Source of the DNA: Bacteroidota bacterium
GTDB lineage: Bacteria; Bacteroidota; Bacteroidia; Bacteroidales; JAAAOM01
DNA length: 64,000 nt
Direction of reading: 5' to 3'
Assembly: GCA_009908855.1 (NCBI GenBank)
Contig: JAAAOM010000030.1
Location: forward strand, 36,671-100,670
The translations under genes were made by a program, and so were the position numbers. The notes beneath the pieces are model-generated. The model made no database searches, was not told the origin of the DNA, and saw nothing but the letters and a program-made list of their open reading frames with translations. Below are positions 9,379 to 19,122 of the stretch, one piece after another (within the stretch, counting starts at the first letter, position 1; every line of letters starts with the position of its first letter).

Positions 9379-10188
9379 GTGAAAAGAGATGATAAAGGAC
9401 TATTGAAAATCAAACCCGTTTCAGGGAATCCGATGGCCAAAAGGATCAAAAGCTATGACACACAGGTTAGCTACGGCAGTACGGACGATGATTATTTACC
9501 GATTCGGATGGTGGCTGCCAATATCACCCGGGAAGTTGAAGATAGAGGTACCGTTTATAACAAACCGATTATTCCGCCGGCTCAGCTGGATTTTGCTTAT
9601 GAGTCAACCCTTAAAAATTGTAGTGATGCCTTGATTACAGAAACAGTCGGCAGGTCGGAAACACAAACCAGGTCCTATACCATGGGCACCGAAGAAAGCC
9701 TTGAACTGTATAGCCGTCATGAAGCTTCTGTTGACGTTACAGTAGGCGTGGAAACCGAGGCATCTTTGTTCGGTCAGAGTGTTACTGCATCGTTAGAAGT
9801 TTCAGCGGGTTATACCTACACCACCTCAACCACCAACACAACCAGCAATACATGGTCGGAGACGGTAGAAGGGTCTGTTGAGGTATCACGTGAAAGAGAG
9901 CTATCAATACCAGCAAATACAGCTGTGAACGTGTTTGACGCCATCCAGATCATTGAAAATGTAAAAATGCCATTTGTAAAACAGTTACGTGTAAAAGGCA
10001 AGTATGATGACAAAGATGCGCAATCTGGTAAAGAAATCACCTCTCAGCTGTTAGCCAATCAGTTTGGCGGTGTGGTAAGCGATATTAAAGGTGATTATGT
10101 AGAAATAACCATAAAGGGCGTAGCCACTATAAATAACTTTTTTGAGGTAGAATCGGAGGTTAACAATTTGGAAGGTGAATGTGATTAA
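9379..10188 (+). CDS. Putative aerolysin-like (ETX/MTX2-type) beta-pore-forming protein
   Basis: This 269-residue protein starts with GTG and has no signal peptide. From about residue 78 to 210 it has the texture of the aerolysin/epsilon-toxin core. Long Ser/Thr-rich alternating strands ([17 protein letters not shown]) are followed by an amphipathic [20 protein letters not shown] segment like a membrane-inserting hairpin, then [19 protein letters not shown], and then [10 protein letters not shown], which matches the 'P-x-x-T-x-x-x-V' edge seen in MTX2/ETX proteins. The N-terminal 75 residues could be a small binding domain; the C-terminus adds about 55 residues. Family membership is by pattern only. 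It could act against other cells, predators or phage-infected cells, or have a non-toxic role. It stands alone between hppA and a convergent gene. Confidence 0.6.
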   Translation: MKRDDKGLLKIKPVSGNPMAKRIKSYDTQVSYGSTDDDYLPIRMVAANITREVEDRGTVYNKPIIPPAQLDFAYESTLKNCSDALITETVGRSETQTRSYTMGTEESLELYSRHEASVDVTVGVETEASLFGQSVTASLEVSAGYTYTTSTTNTTSNTWSETVEGSVEVSRERELSIPANTAVNVFDAIQIIENVKMPFVKQLRVKGKYDDKDAQSGKEITSQLLANQFGGVVSDIKGDYVEITIKGVATINNFFEVESEVNNLEGECD

Positions 10189-10394
10189 CCTGAATCCATT
10201 CGTTGTTTTTTGAACAAGATATTCCTTATGAACTTTACGAACATTTAAATTGTAAAAGTTTGCAAGGGAATGGGGCATGAATTGAATTTCGTTTTGCAAT
10301 TCTTATTATGATGGTTCTGACTGATATTTCAGGCGTTGGAGTACATAATCAATTGCCAAAAACCCAAGAAACTTTGGTTATTGCTCAAAAATTT

Positions 10395-12182
10395 TTAATC
10401 ACCGATTTTATATAATTCCATCGTGATTGCACCCTGAAGTTTTAATTTTCGCTTATTCCAAAGATATACCTTTAATAAATCTGCATTTTCAATCTTGTTC
10501 ATGGCAAAGGTAAAATCGAAGTCAATCTTACCGTCTACGATTGCACCACTTTGAACTATAGACAATGCCCTGTAATAAACACTTTTACCGGCGCTCGTAT
10601 CCTCCGCTGAAACAACCATAATCGCATTGGTATGTTTATCTATATTTTCCAATAGTCCCGAACACCTAATGAATAGTGGCTGATTTAAAGTATCGGCATA
10701 AAGATTAAAATATTCCTGGATGACATTAAATTCAATAGAATTTTCATGAATTTTTTGTCGCGGAAGAAAATGATTCCTTTCCATCAGGGTAATCCCGGAT
10801 ATATGATCGACATGGAGTGGATGATACCTATCAGCAAGCTCTTTTTTCATACTGGGTGTGGCAATTATATAATCATGCAGGGTATCGTGGTTTAATGCAA
10901 CCTCCTGAAATGCCCGGACCGGAAAATCATGATACCTTGCCAATTCATTCTCCACATTCCAAAACCCTCCACCTGTGCTGGGTGGAATACCATGTATTTT
11001 TTCAGGGATTTGGGTAAGTAATTCTATATCATGATGGCCTGATTTATATACCCGCGTCTTTTCAAAATTAAATTGTATGATGAAAAATGCAATGGTCAAC
11101 ATCATTATTACATAACCCATCCATTGGTTATTCCAATAATCGATTGCAAAACAAAATCCGGCATAGAAAAATACCACCAAATACAGTGCTGCCCGATTTT
11201 GTGGAAAATTAACATCCAACACCCAATTTTGTATCAGTATACTACAAACAGCCATCACAAAAAATAGCGGTAAAACCAGGCTGGCCTTAAACATTTTTCT
11301 GGAATGCCAGAATCCCAACAACAGGGATGTAAATATAAAAGTGGCCAGTGCTATTAAAAATCCATCAAGCCAGGTGCTCTCAGCACTCCATAAGTCCCTG
11401 GTAAGTGAATGTATGGTACTTTGAATAAAATTTTCCTGCTGGCCGTGGTATAATTTACCGATACTTTTTAAATGAAATGAATATTTAATGGCGTATAGAA
11501 TGGGAAGAACAGCTGTCAATGTCAAAACGCTTCTAATACGTGAATGATTAAGCCATAAATAAATAGCGATATAAACCAATCCCGCTAAAGCAAATGGAAT
11601 TAAGGTTAGGTTTGAATATACTGCCAAAATCCAGGCAATTGTAATTGTAAGAATCAAATAATGCTTCCCACCATTGATCAACACAATAGTTTGCTGTAGC
11701 GCAAATAAAAGCAAGGCTATCGAAATACCATATCCCCGGGCCAGGCCAAAAAATTCAAGAATAAAAGGTGTAAAGGTTAGGGATATCAGGAAAGCGTAGA
11801 AATTCACCTTTTTGTTGAAGTATTTATAAAAACCAATGGCCGACCAATAATACACCGGGAAACTCAATAGATTGGGTAATCTTACAATCCACATGGCATC
11901 AGACTGAAACAGGCGGATAAAAAAACCACCTAAAAAGCTGTTTAAAAAATGGTTGTTGGCATCAATATAGCCCATGTACGGCAAGGGGTTCCAAAATACC
12001 ATGTAACTCCATTTGGTTACTATCTCATCATGGCCAAAGAATACGGTATTTGCTCGTATGAATAAATAAACCCAAAGCAATAAAAAAAGGGTTATGATAA
12101 CAGGTAGTTCCCATTTATCATATTTATGAAATACGGGAAATTTAAGCATAATTTGAGTTCTAACATTTTTTGAGTGGCACAA
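10395..12182 (-). CDS. Polytopic membrane protein, probable GT-C-fold glycosyltransferase
   Basis: 595 residues with about 10-11 hydrophobic segments in the first 390 residues and a soluble C-terminal part of about 200 residues. After TM1 comes FFGHDEIVTKWSYM, which places acidic D/E residues in the first extracytoplasmic loop, as in GT-C enzymes of the PMT/ArnT type that use polyprenyl-linked sugars. Overall similarity to named families is weak, so substrate is unknown. The first ATG is used here; an internal ATG at codon 12 (12149) gives a start MLKFPVFHK just before TM1 and is also plausible. It is monocistronic on the minus strand and convergent with the aerolysin-like gene. Confidence 0.7.
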   Translation of the reverse strand: MCHSKNVRTQIMLKFPVFHKYDKWELPVIITLFLLLWVYLFIRANTVFFGHDEIVTKWSYMVFWNPLPYMGYIDANNHFLNSFLGGFFIRLFQSDAMWIVRLPNLLSFPVYYWSAIGFYKYFNKKVNFYAFLISLTFTPFILEFFGLARGYGISIALLLFALQQTIVLINGGKHYLILTITIAWILAVYSNLTLIPFALAGLVYIAIYLWLNHSRIRSVLTLTAVLPILYAIKYSFHLKSIGKLYHGQQENFIQSTIHSLTRDLWSAESTWLDGFLIALATFIFTSLLLGFWHSRKMFKASLVLPLFFVMAVCSILIQNWVLDVNFPQNRAALYLVVFFYAGFCFAIDYWNNQWMGYVIMMLTIAFFIIQFNFEKTRVYKSGHHDIELLTQIPEKIHGIPPSTGGGFWNVENELARYHDFPVRAFQEVALNHDTLHDYIIATPSMKKELADRYHPLHVDHISGITLMERNHFLPRQKIHENSIEFNVIQEYFNLYADTLNQPLFIRCSGLLENIDKHTNAIMVVSAEDTSAGKSVYYRALSIVQSGAIVDGKIDFDFTFAMNKIENADLLKVYLWNKRKLKLQGAITMELYKIGD

Positions 12183-12237
12183 TATACAAATAAATTCATA
12201 TACTCGGTAAGGAATGGTTTTTTAGAATATTTCTTTA

Positions 12238-12266
12238 GATATGACCAGCTTCTGTAAAGTCATATC
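12238..12266. repeat. Inverted repeat upstream of the GT-C-like gene
   Basis: GATATGAC (12238-12245) and GTCATATC (12259-12266) form a perfect 8-bp inverted repeat with a 13-bp spacer. It lies 56 bases upstream of the leftward gene start at 12182. It could be an operator; no matching copy was seen elsewhere in the window. Confidence 0.35.
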
Positions 12267-12419
12267 AACTTTAGCACAGTCCAAACTAAAGTCCAATCAC
12301 AAACACAGCACAATATAATTGGGTATTAATTTATTTCTGCAATAAAACGCCAAAAAAATATTATAAAAATGGAAATGTAAAAAAAATGTAAGATGGGCAG
12401 AGACGGAACAAATGTAAGA

Positions 12420-12444
12420 GGTCCGCAGCAATTGGCTACGGACC
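12420..12444 (-). terminator. Hairpin after lpdA, probable terminator
   Basis: On the minus strand GGTCCGTAGC and GCTGCGGACC flank a 5-nt loop, making a 10-bp stem with one G-U pair, 12 bases beyond the lpdA stop. The following minus-strand sequence is T-rich but has no immediate U-run, so termination may be imperfect. Confidence 0.6.
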
Positions 12445-12455
12445 ATACTATAAGA

Positions 12456-13871
12456 TTATTTTTTCATCACATGCGTAGGATGCCCGTAAAATACCTCTGC
12501 CGCTTCCATAATGGTTTCGGACAGGGTTGGATGTGGATGAATGGTTAATGCAACATCTTTTGCGGTTGCCCCCATTTCTATGGCCAGTGCCACTTCGGTA
12601 ATCAAATCCCCGGCATTACGGCCAACAATACCTGCTCCCAGTATACGCTCGGTATCCGGATCAATCAATAATTTTGTCATACCTGTCGTTGCTTCCATGG
12701 CAATGGCCCTGCCTGATGCTGACCAGGGGAAGGTAACTTTTTTGAAGTTAATACCTTGATCCTTCGCCTTATCCTCTGAAAGTCCTACTGTGGCAATTTC
12801 AGGGTCGGTATATACCACGGCTGGAATAACCTGTGCATCAAAACCGGTTTTATGACCCGCAGCTGCTTCGGCGGCTACCATACCTTCATGGCTGGCCTTA
12901 TGTGCCAGTAACATACCGCCGGCAATATCACCAATGGCATAGATATTCTCATCGGTTGTCAGACGTTGTTCATTTACCTTAATAAAACCCCGATCGGTTA
13001 ATTCAACCTTTGTATTTTCTAAACCGATATTTTTGGAATTGGGAGCCTGACCAATGGCTACCAGTACTTTATCATACGATTGGCTATCTGTATTTCCGTC
13101 TTTCTCCTCAAAATCTACCCTGACATTGGTTTTATTCTCTGTAATGCCTGTTACTTTTGTCTCGAATCGTTCCTCGGCAAACATATCCTTATTTACCTTT
13201 TTATAAATCCTGAGCAGGTCTTTATCGGTTCCCGGAAGAAAATCGGGGGTCATTTCAACAACCGAAACCTCGGATCCGAGTCCTTTATAAATAGAGGCCA
13301 TTTCGAGGCCAATATAACCTCCGCCAATTACCAGTAGTTTCTTAGGCACACCATTTAAATCAAGGGCTTCTTTCGAGCTCATTACCTTATCGGTAAAGGC
13401 CTCAATAAATGGCAGTTTAATCGGTGATGCACCGGTAGCAATGATGCATTTATCAAAAGTGATCTGGTCTTTTTTGCCATCCACGGTTTCAACATCTAAT
13501 TCCGTACTGCTTTTGAATTTTGCCCAACCCTGTATATAATTAATTTTGCGGGCTTTAACCAATTGTCCTGTTCCACCGGTAAGTTGTTGTACGACCTTGT
13601 TTTTCCATTTGGCCACTTTTTTTATCTCAATGGTTGGTTCACCAAAGCTCATTCCAAATTCGGCTGCTTCAGCAGCTTCATGCTTCACTTTGGCCAGATG
13701 GAGCAAGGCTTTCGATGGTATACAGCCCCTATATAAGCATACGCCACCGGGATTGGCTTCGGGATCGATTAATGTAACTTTCATTCCCAGGTCAGCGGCC
13801 ATGAATGCTGCGCGGTAACCGCCCGGACCTGCGCCTATAACTACCAGTTGATGTGTATCTTGATTACTCAT
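12456..13871 (-). CDS. lpdA: Dihydrolipoyl dehydrogenase (E3)
   Basis: 471 residues, standard size. The N-terminal FAD motif is VVIGAGPGGYRAAF (10-23). The redox disulfide is GGVCLYRGCIPSK with C45 and C50. The central NAD-binding motif is VIGGGYIGLEMASIY, and the C-terminal HPHPTLSE carries the catalytic His-Glu pair that acts across the dimer. It reoxidises the dihydrolipoyl arm of E2 with NAD+. It is the last gene of the aceE-aceF-lpdA operon, 37 bases after aceF, and may also serve the glycine cleavage system whose P-protein is encoded at 30-33 kb. Confidence 0.96.
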   Translation of the reverse strand: MSNQDTHQLVVIGAGPGGYRAAFMAADLGMKVTLIDPEANPGGVCLYRGCIPSKALLHLAKVKHEAAEAAEFGMSFGEPTIEIKKVAKWKNKVVQQLTGGTGQLVKARKINYIQGWAKFKSSTELDVETVDGKKDQITFDKCIIATGASPIKLPFIEAFTDKVMSSKEALDLNGVPKKLLVIGGGYIGLEMASIYKGLGSEVSVVEMTPDFLPGTDKDLLRIYKKVNKDMFAEERFETKVTGITENKTNVRVDFEEKDGNTDSQSYDKVLVAIGQAPNSKNIGLENTKVELTDRGFIKVNEQRLTTDENIYAIGDIAGGMLLAHKASHEGMVAAEAAAGHKTGFDAQVIPAVVYTDPEIATVGLSEDKAKDQGINFKKVTFPWSASGRAIAMEATTGMTKLLIDPDTERILGAGIVGRNAGDLITEVALAIEMGATAKDVALTIHPHPTLSETIMEAAEVFYGHPTHVMKK

Positions 13872-13908
13872 GTTTTAGTATTTATGGAAGATCAATTCAG
13901 TTCATGAA

Positions 13909-15252
13909 TTATAAAAATATGGACATTGGGTTTTCGAGTGCTGCACACATCCAACGAAGGAAACGTGCACCATCTGCCCCGTCAATTATACGATGGTCAT
14001 ACGACAACGATAACGGTAGTACCGAAGCAGGTTCAAATTCATGGCCGTTCCATACCGGTTTGGTTTGTGTGCGTGAAACACCCAGTATAGCAACCTGTGG
14101 CGGTAATACAACCGGTGTAAAGCCGGTTCCGCCAATGCCACCAAGATTTGAAATGGTAAAGTTGCCTCCCTGTAATGCATCGGGAGATATTTTTCTGTCG
14201 CGTGTTTTCTTCGCAATGTCCGAAAGCTCCAGTGACAGATCGGTGAGTGATTTCTTGTCTACATCTCGTATTACCGGCACTAACAATCCCTGCGGTGTGT
14301 CTACCGCTATACCTACGTGCACATATTTTTTATAGACAATTTCTTTAGCGGCCAAATCAAGGCTGGCATTGAAACGTGTGAATTTCTGAAGTGCCAAAGC
14401 TGATATTTTTAACAATATGGCAGTAACAGTTAGTTTACCACCGGCTTTTTCGATTTGTTTACCGGCCTTTTGCATGAATTTTTCCAATTCTGAAACATTC
14501 GCTTCATCAAATTGAGTAACATGCGGAATATTTTGCCATGAGGCTGTCATGTTATCAGCGGTGATCTGGCGAATTTTACTCATGGACTCGCGCTCTGTCT
14601 CACCCCATTGTGAGAAATCAGGTAACGGGATATTGGCAACAGTACCGCCGCCCACAGAGCCACCGGCCTGCATGGTTCGTTTGGTGTAAGCCTTCACATC
14701 ATCAATGGTGATTCGTTTACCCGGACCGGTTCCCTCCACAAGTGTGATATCCACGCCTAATTCACGTGCAAAACGACGTACGGACGGGGGAGCCGGTACA
14801 TTTTTTCCTCCGGCACCTGGCTCTTGTGCTTTGGGTACTGAAGATTGTTGTTCAGCTTCTTTGGTCGATGGTTTGGATGGTTCCGGTTGTGTTGGCTCCT
14901 CCTTACCGGATGCAGGCTCTGCTTCTGCCTTTTCCTCGGCTTCAGGTTCCTGAACCTCTTTTTTATCTTCTTCTTTTGGCTCTTCTTTTTCTTCTTCTGC
15001 AGCCTCACCACCTTCTGCTGCCTCAATTAGAATGATTACCTCACCAATCTTTACTTCGTCACCTTCACTTACCTTTACTTCTTTTACCGTACCTGCTGCC
15101 GGAGATGGAATATCGGTAGCCGCTTTGTCGGTTTCAATCTCTACCAACGACTGCTCTTCATCCACCTTATCTCCCTGGGCAACTAAAATGCTGCCAATGG
15201 TACCTGACTCAACGTTTTCAGCAATATGGGGTATTTTAACTTCATGTATCAT
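13909..15252 (-). CDS. aceF: Pyruvate dehydrogenase E2, dihydrolipoamide acetyltransferase
   Basis: The 447-residue protein has one N-terminal lipoyl domain with the lipoylated Lys43 in EIETDKAATD. A flexible Glu/Ala/Pro-rich linker (about 83-150) follows, then a peripheral subunit-binding domain (about 152-190, VRRFARELGVDITLVEGTGPGKRIT). The catalytic domain ends with LSYDHRIIDGADG, which holds the HxxxDG acetyltransfer motif. E2 moves the acetyl group from E1 to CoA. Enterobacterial AceF usually has two or three lipoyl domains; here there is one. It is 10 bases downstream of aceE. The glutamate-rich linker has strong codon bias and is not a transferred segment. Confidence 0.96.
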   Translation of the reverse strand: MIHEVKIPHIAENVESGTIGSILVAQGDKVDEEQSLVEIETDKAATDIPSPAAGTVKEVKVSEGDEVKIGEVIILIEAAEGGEAAEEEKEEPKEEDKKEVQEPEAEEKAEAEPASGKEEPTQPEPSKPSTKEAEQQSSVPKAQEPGAGGKNVPAPPSVRRFARELGVDITLVEGTGPGKRITIDDVKAYTKRTMQAGGSVGGGTVANIPLPDFSQWGETERESMSKIRQITADNMTASWQNIPHVTQFDEANVSELEKFMQKAGKQIEKAGGKLTVTAILLKISALALQKFTRFNASLDLAAKEIVYKKYVHVGIAVDTPQGLLVPVIRDVDKKSLTDLSLELSDIAKKTRDRKISPDALQGGNFTISNLGGIGGTGFTPVVLPPQVAILGVSRTQTKPVWNGHEFEPASVLPLSLSYDHRIIDGADGARFLRWMCAALENPMSIFL

Positions 15253-15262
15253 GACAAACTAT

Positions 15263-17914
15263 TTAAAATGATGTTGGAGATATTTTTTTAGGATCAATAT
15301 TTAATTCCTGTACTGCTTTTTTAGGCACACTGGCATCGATCTTACCCAGTTTGGCCAGTTCCGATAAGGTGGCCAGTACAATATGCTTTGCATCTACCTC
15401 GAAATGGTCGCGCAATGTTGTACGGCCTTCACTTTTCCCAAAACCATCGGTGCCTAGTGCCACAAAAGAACCCGGGAACCATTTTGACAAGCTCAGGGGC
15501 AATGCTTTTACATAATCGTGTGCGGCTACAAACAAATCCTGCTTCTCAGGAAAGCATTCTTCAATATAGCTTTTTTCATTTTTGTTTTGCAGACGGTTCA
15601 CGCGGTCTGTTTCTATTACATCGTCATACAACTGTTTATAACTGGTTATACTCCAAATATTTGACTCGATTTTGTAATTATGCTTGAGCACTTCAGCAGC
15701 CTTACGCACTTCATTTAAAATAGATCCGCTGCCTAAGAGGTTTACTTTGGTTTTCTTGACATTATGAATGGGATACATACCATTAATAATACCCTCTTCA
15801 ACGCCTTTGGGCATTTCAGGCATTTGATATTTTTCGTTCATTACAGTGATGTAATAGAAAATTTCCTCGCCATCCACATACATACGTTTGAGTCCGTCTT
15901 TTAATATAACGGCCAGTTCATAAGCATACGTTGGATCATAGGCGCGTAGGCCCGGTACTGACAAGGCGTACAGATGACTTTGTCCGTCCTGATGCTGTAA
16001 GCCTTCACCCGCCAATGTTGTACGTCCTGATGTTCCACCAATCATAAATCCTTTGGTACGTGCATCGGCTGCTGCCCAAATGGAATCGCCTGTGCGTTGA
16101 AATCCAAACATCGAGTAGAAAATATAGAACGGGATGGTATTGATACCATGCGTTGAATAGGCTGTTCCTGCTGCAATGAAAGATGACATAGAACCGGCCT
16201 CAGTAATTCCTTCCTCAAGAATGGCACCGTCTTTGGCTTCCTTGTAATAAAGCAGACTTTCTTTATCAACCGGCTCATAAAGCTGGCCTTTGTGAGCATA
16301 GATACCAACCTGACGAAATAATGAATCCATACCAAATGTACGTGATTCATCAGGTACAATAGGAACAATTAATTTACCCAGGTTTTTATCTTTTAACAAC
16401 TTAGTAAGCAATTGAACAACTGCCATAGTGGTGGCTATATCACGATCACCAGACCCTTTCATAAATTCATCAAATAATTTATTGTCAGGCATGGTTATTT
16501 TATTATCGGCGTATTTACGTACAGGGATATATCCGCCTAACTGTTTTCTTCTCTCGCGGAGGTACTGCATTTCTTCACTATCTTCGGATAGTTTGTAAAA
16601 CGGTGCTTTTGCAAGGTCTTTATCGGATATTGGGATGTTAAAACGACTGCGGAAATAACGCAATTCCTCTTCATTTAATTTTTTCTGCTGGTGGGTTACA
16701 TTGCGTCCTTCACCCGCTTCACCCAAGCCGTATCCTTTTACGGTTTGTGCCAGTATTACCACCGGACTGCCTTTGTGATTTGCTGCCGCTCTATAGGCAT
16801 TGTACACTTTTAGCGGATCATGTCCGCCACGGCCCAGTTTCTCCAGTTGTTCATCGGAATAATGTTTTACCATTTCCTTCAATTCAGGGTATTTCCCAAA
16901 GAAATGTTCGCGAATATACGCGCCATCAGAAATGGAATATCGTTGTCGCTGGCCGTCCACAATTTCGCCCAGACGTTGCATGAGCAGTCCGTTTTTGTCT
17001 TTTTCAAACAAAGGGTCCCAATTTTGGGAGAGCATTACTTTAATAACCTTCCAGCCGGCACCTTTAAATGCGGCTTCCAGTTCCTGAACAATAGAGCCAT
17101 TCCCGCGTACCGGGCCATCCAAACGTTGCAGGTTACAGTTCACCACAAATATTAAATTATCGAGCTCTTCGCGGGAGGCAAGGGTTAGAGCGCCCATTGA
17201 TTCCGGCTCATCCATTTCACCATCGCCCAGAAAAGCCCATACTTTTTGTTCGCTTGCCTTTTTAAGGCCTTTGTCTTCGAGATAGCGGTTGAATCGTGCC
17301 TGGTATATAGCCATGATAGGCCCCAGTCCCATTGAAACGGTTGGGAACTGCCAAAAGTCTTTCATTAAACGGGGATGCGGATAAGATGATAGCCCGCCGT
17401 CTTTTTTAAGCTCTCGTCTGAAATTATCGAGGTGTTTGGTATCAAATCGACCTTCTAAAAAGGCACGGGAATAAATTCCCGGGGAGGCATGCCCCTGGTA
17501 ATAGATAACATCGGGTCCGTCTTTGTTTTCACCTCCTCTGAAAAAATGGTTAAAACCCACTTCGTATAAAGTGGCGCTTGAGGCATAAGAAGATATATGG
17601 CCACCAATACCGTCTTCTTCTTTGTTGGCACGAACTACCATAGCCATGGCATTCCAACGAATGATACTTTTGATGCGCCTTTCAATTTCCCGATTTCCCG
17701 GATATGGAACTTCGTCCCGCACCGGAACCGAATTGATATAGGGCGTATTGGCCAGGTAAGTCATTTCTATACCTTTTTCCTGCGCCCGAGAATACAACAG
17801 ATCAATGATTTCTTTTACTCGTTCAGGTGGTTCGTTTTCTATAATGAAATCGAGTGATTCAATCCATTCCTGATTTTCAAAGGAGTATGTTTCGTCTTGT
17901 GCCTTTTTATTCAT
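15263..17914 (-). CDS. aceE: Pyruvate dehydrogenase E1 component, homodimeric type
   Basis: 883 residues, close to E. coli AceE, so this is the single-chain E1 and not the alpha/beta form. The thiamine-diphosphate motif is GDGEMDEPESMGALTLASRE followed by NLIFVVNCNLQRLDGPVRGN. RFNIP and YGLGEAGEGRNVTHQQKK are typical inner-loop segments, and the transketolase-like C-terminal half is complete. It decarboxylates pyruvate and acetylates the lipoyl arm of E2. It is the first gene of the aceE-aceF-lpdA operon. The upstream 445 bases hold the operon promoter region but no clear consensus element was found on this strand. Confidence 0.97.
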   Translation of the reverse strand: MNKKAQDETYSFENQEWIESLDFIIENEPPERVKEIIDLLYSRAQEKGIEMTYLANTPYINSVPVRDEVPYPGNREIERRIKSIIRWNAMAMVVRANKEEDGIGGHISSYASSATLYEVGFNHFFRGGENKDGPDVIYYQGHASPGIYSRAFLEGRFDTKHLDNFRRELKKDGGLSSYPHPRLMKDFWQFPTVSMGLGPIMAIYQARFNRYLEDKGLKKASEQKVWAFLGDGEMDEPESMGALTLASREELDNLIFVVNCNLQRLDGPVRGNGSIVQELEAAFKGAGWKVIKVMLSQNWDPLFEKDKNGLLMQRLGEIVDGQRQRYSISDGAYIREHFFGKYPELKEMVKHYSDEQLEKLGRGGHDPLKVYNAYRAAANHKGSPVVILAQTVKGYGLGEAGEGRNVTHQQKKLNEEELRYFRSRFNIPISDKDLAKAPFYKLSEDSEEMQYLRERRKQLGGYIPVRKYADNKITMPDNKLFDEFMKGSGDRDIATTMAVVQLLTKLLKDKNLGKLIVPIVPDESRTFGMDSLFRQVGIYAHKGQLYEPVDKESLLYYKEAKDGAILEEGITEAGSMSSFIAAGTAYSTHGINTIPFYIFYSMFGFQRTGDSIWAAADARTKGFMIGGTSGRTTLAGEGLQHQDGQSHLYALSVPGLRAYDPTYAYELAVILKDGLKRMYVDGEEIFYYITVMNEKYQMPEMPKGVEEGIINGMYPIHNVKKTKVNLLGSGSILNEVRKAAEVLKHNYKIESNIWSITSYKQLYDDVIETDRVNRLQNKNEKSYIEECFPEKQDLFVAAHDYVKALPLSLSKWFPGSFVALGTDGFGKSEGRTTLRDHFEVDAKHIVLATLSELAKLGKIDASVPKKAVQELNIDPKKISPTSF

Positions 17915-18359
17915 ATTTACAATATTTTGTTATAAACAACCCGTTCATCCCAAGGTTTATAGAATAGCAGAATTCAGCATTTTTATGTATTAAACAGCTT
18001 TATTAAACAATAAATTATTGATTTGACAAATTTTTAAAGCGCCAAAATTAATAAGAATTATCGATTCTGATTTTGATAATCTAAATAAACACAGAAAAAG
18101 ATGTATTGTTTAGAAGTGAATAGCGAAAATTTTTTCTGTAACAGCACAGTTTACCGGTGTTTTTCTGATCAGTCCCATTTTTTTCTAAATTATCCCGGGT
18201 TTGGTCCATTTTAAGTGTTTTATGTATAGGTAGAATTTATGATAACTGGTGAGCTGGTTCAACGCAAAACATTACTGTAATATTATGATGCGTAAATGAT
18301 TTTCTTAAATTTGCCACCTTATTTTACAACAATTATGTGAAATCAAATTTTATGATAGA
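17915..18359. other. AT-rich divergent intergenic region
   Basis: 445 bases between aceE (leftward) and the methyltransferase gene (rightward). No open reading frame of note, no tRNA-like fold and no strong hairpin. It must carry the promoters of both sides; only the rightward -7 candidate at 18306-18313 is recognisable. Confidence 0.6.
18306..18313 (+). promoter_or_regulatory. Putative -7 element for the methyltransferase gene
   Basis: TAAATTTG fits TAnnTTTG and lies 46 bases before the proposed TTG start. No TTTG at the -33 position. Confidence 0.4.
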
Positions 18360-18956
18360 TTGACAGCATTCGTAAAACAAGTGGTACATACACGTGAGGC
18401 CATTAAAAATTTCAGACAGATAGGAGGCTTTTCGGCCAGCAGCCGGTTTCTGTGCAGAAAGATGCTTAGTGGTATTGATTTTTCAAAGGATTTAACAATT
18501 TTGGAATTAGGTGCAGGAAACGGGATCATTACCCATGAGATACTCAAACAAATGAGCAGGGATTCAGAAATTCACATCTATGAAAATCACCCTTCATTTG
18601 TGGAGGTTTTGCAGAACATCAATGATAGTCGACTGACTATAAAAGATGATTGTGTTTCAGGTATTTCATCGTGCGATCCATCCACCTTTGATGTGGTCAT
18701 TTCCAGTTTGCCAATGGCCATATTTACCAAACATTTTAAACATGATATTTATAACAATATAAAGAATAGTCTGAAATCACCCGGTACGTTCATTCAATAT
18801 CAATATTCACTGTTGGAGTATAAAGAACTTGAGAAAAATTTTCCGAACTGTAAAATTGAGTTTTGCCTATTCAATTTTCCGCCTGCTTTTATTTATAAGA
18901 TGCAATATGAGGATGATGCATTAATTCCGAGATGCCGAAGGTTCAGAGTAGCCTGA
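18360..18956 (+). CDS. Class I SAM-dependent methyltransferase, phospholipid N-methyltransferase-like
   Basis: 198 residues. LTILELGAGNGIITHEIL (about 44-61) is the SAM-binding glycine-rich loop, followed by an acidic second strand (IHIYENHPSFVEVL) and FDVVISSLPMAIF, where the family has an N/S-LPxxxF motif as in PmtA-type phosphatidylethanolamine methyltransferases and ribosomal KsgA-like enzymes. The N-terminal helix VVHTREAIKNFRQIGGFSASSRFLCRKML resembles the membrane-associating start of PmtA. The start is a TTG; no in-frame ATG exists before codon 36, and the frame is open upstream only to 18309. Substrate is inferred. Confidence 0.72.
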   Translation: MTAFVKQVVHTREAIKNFRQIGGFSASSRFLCRKMLSGIDFSKDLTILELGAGNGIITHEILKQMSRDSEIHIYENHPSFVEVLQNINDSRLTIKDDCVSGISSCDPSTFDVVISSLPMAIFTKHFKHDIYNNIKNSLKSPGTFIQYQYSLLEYKELEKNFPNCKIEFCLFNFPPAFIYKMQYEDDALIPRCRRFRVA

Positions 18957-19122
18957 TAATGAAGCAAATCAACCCGTTTGGGCTGAATATTCCACCACAA
19001 AGTTTTTTATCAATAATGCTTTTACTAGCTTTGTACCGACATTTAAACTGAATAGCGAATTATAATTCAGGTTGAACAAATTAATGGCAAACGTGTAATT
19101 AAAAGACAAGAAGGAATAAGAT

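Noticed and set aside
14757..15035. Several open frames opposite or across the aceF linker
   Set aside because: They come from the Glu/Ala/Pro-rich repetitive linker read in other frames and are shadows of aceF.
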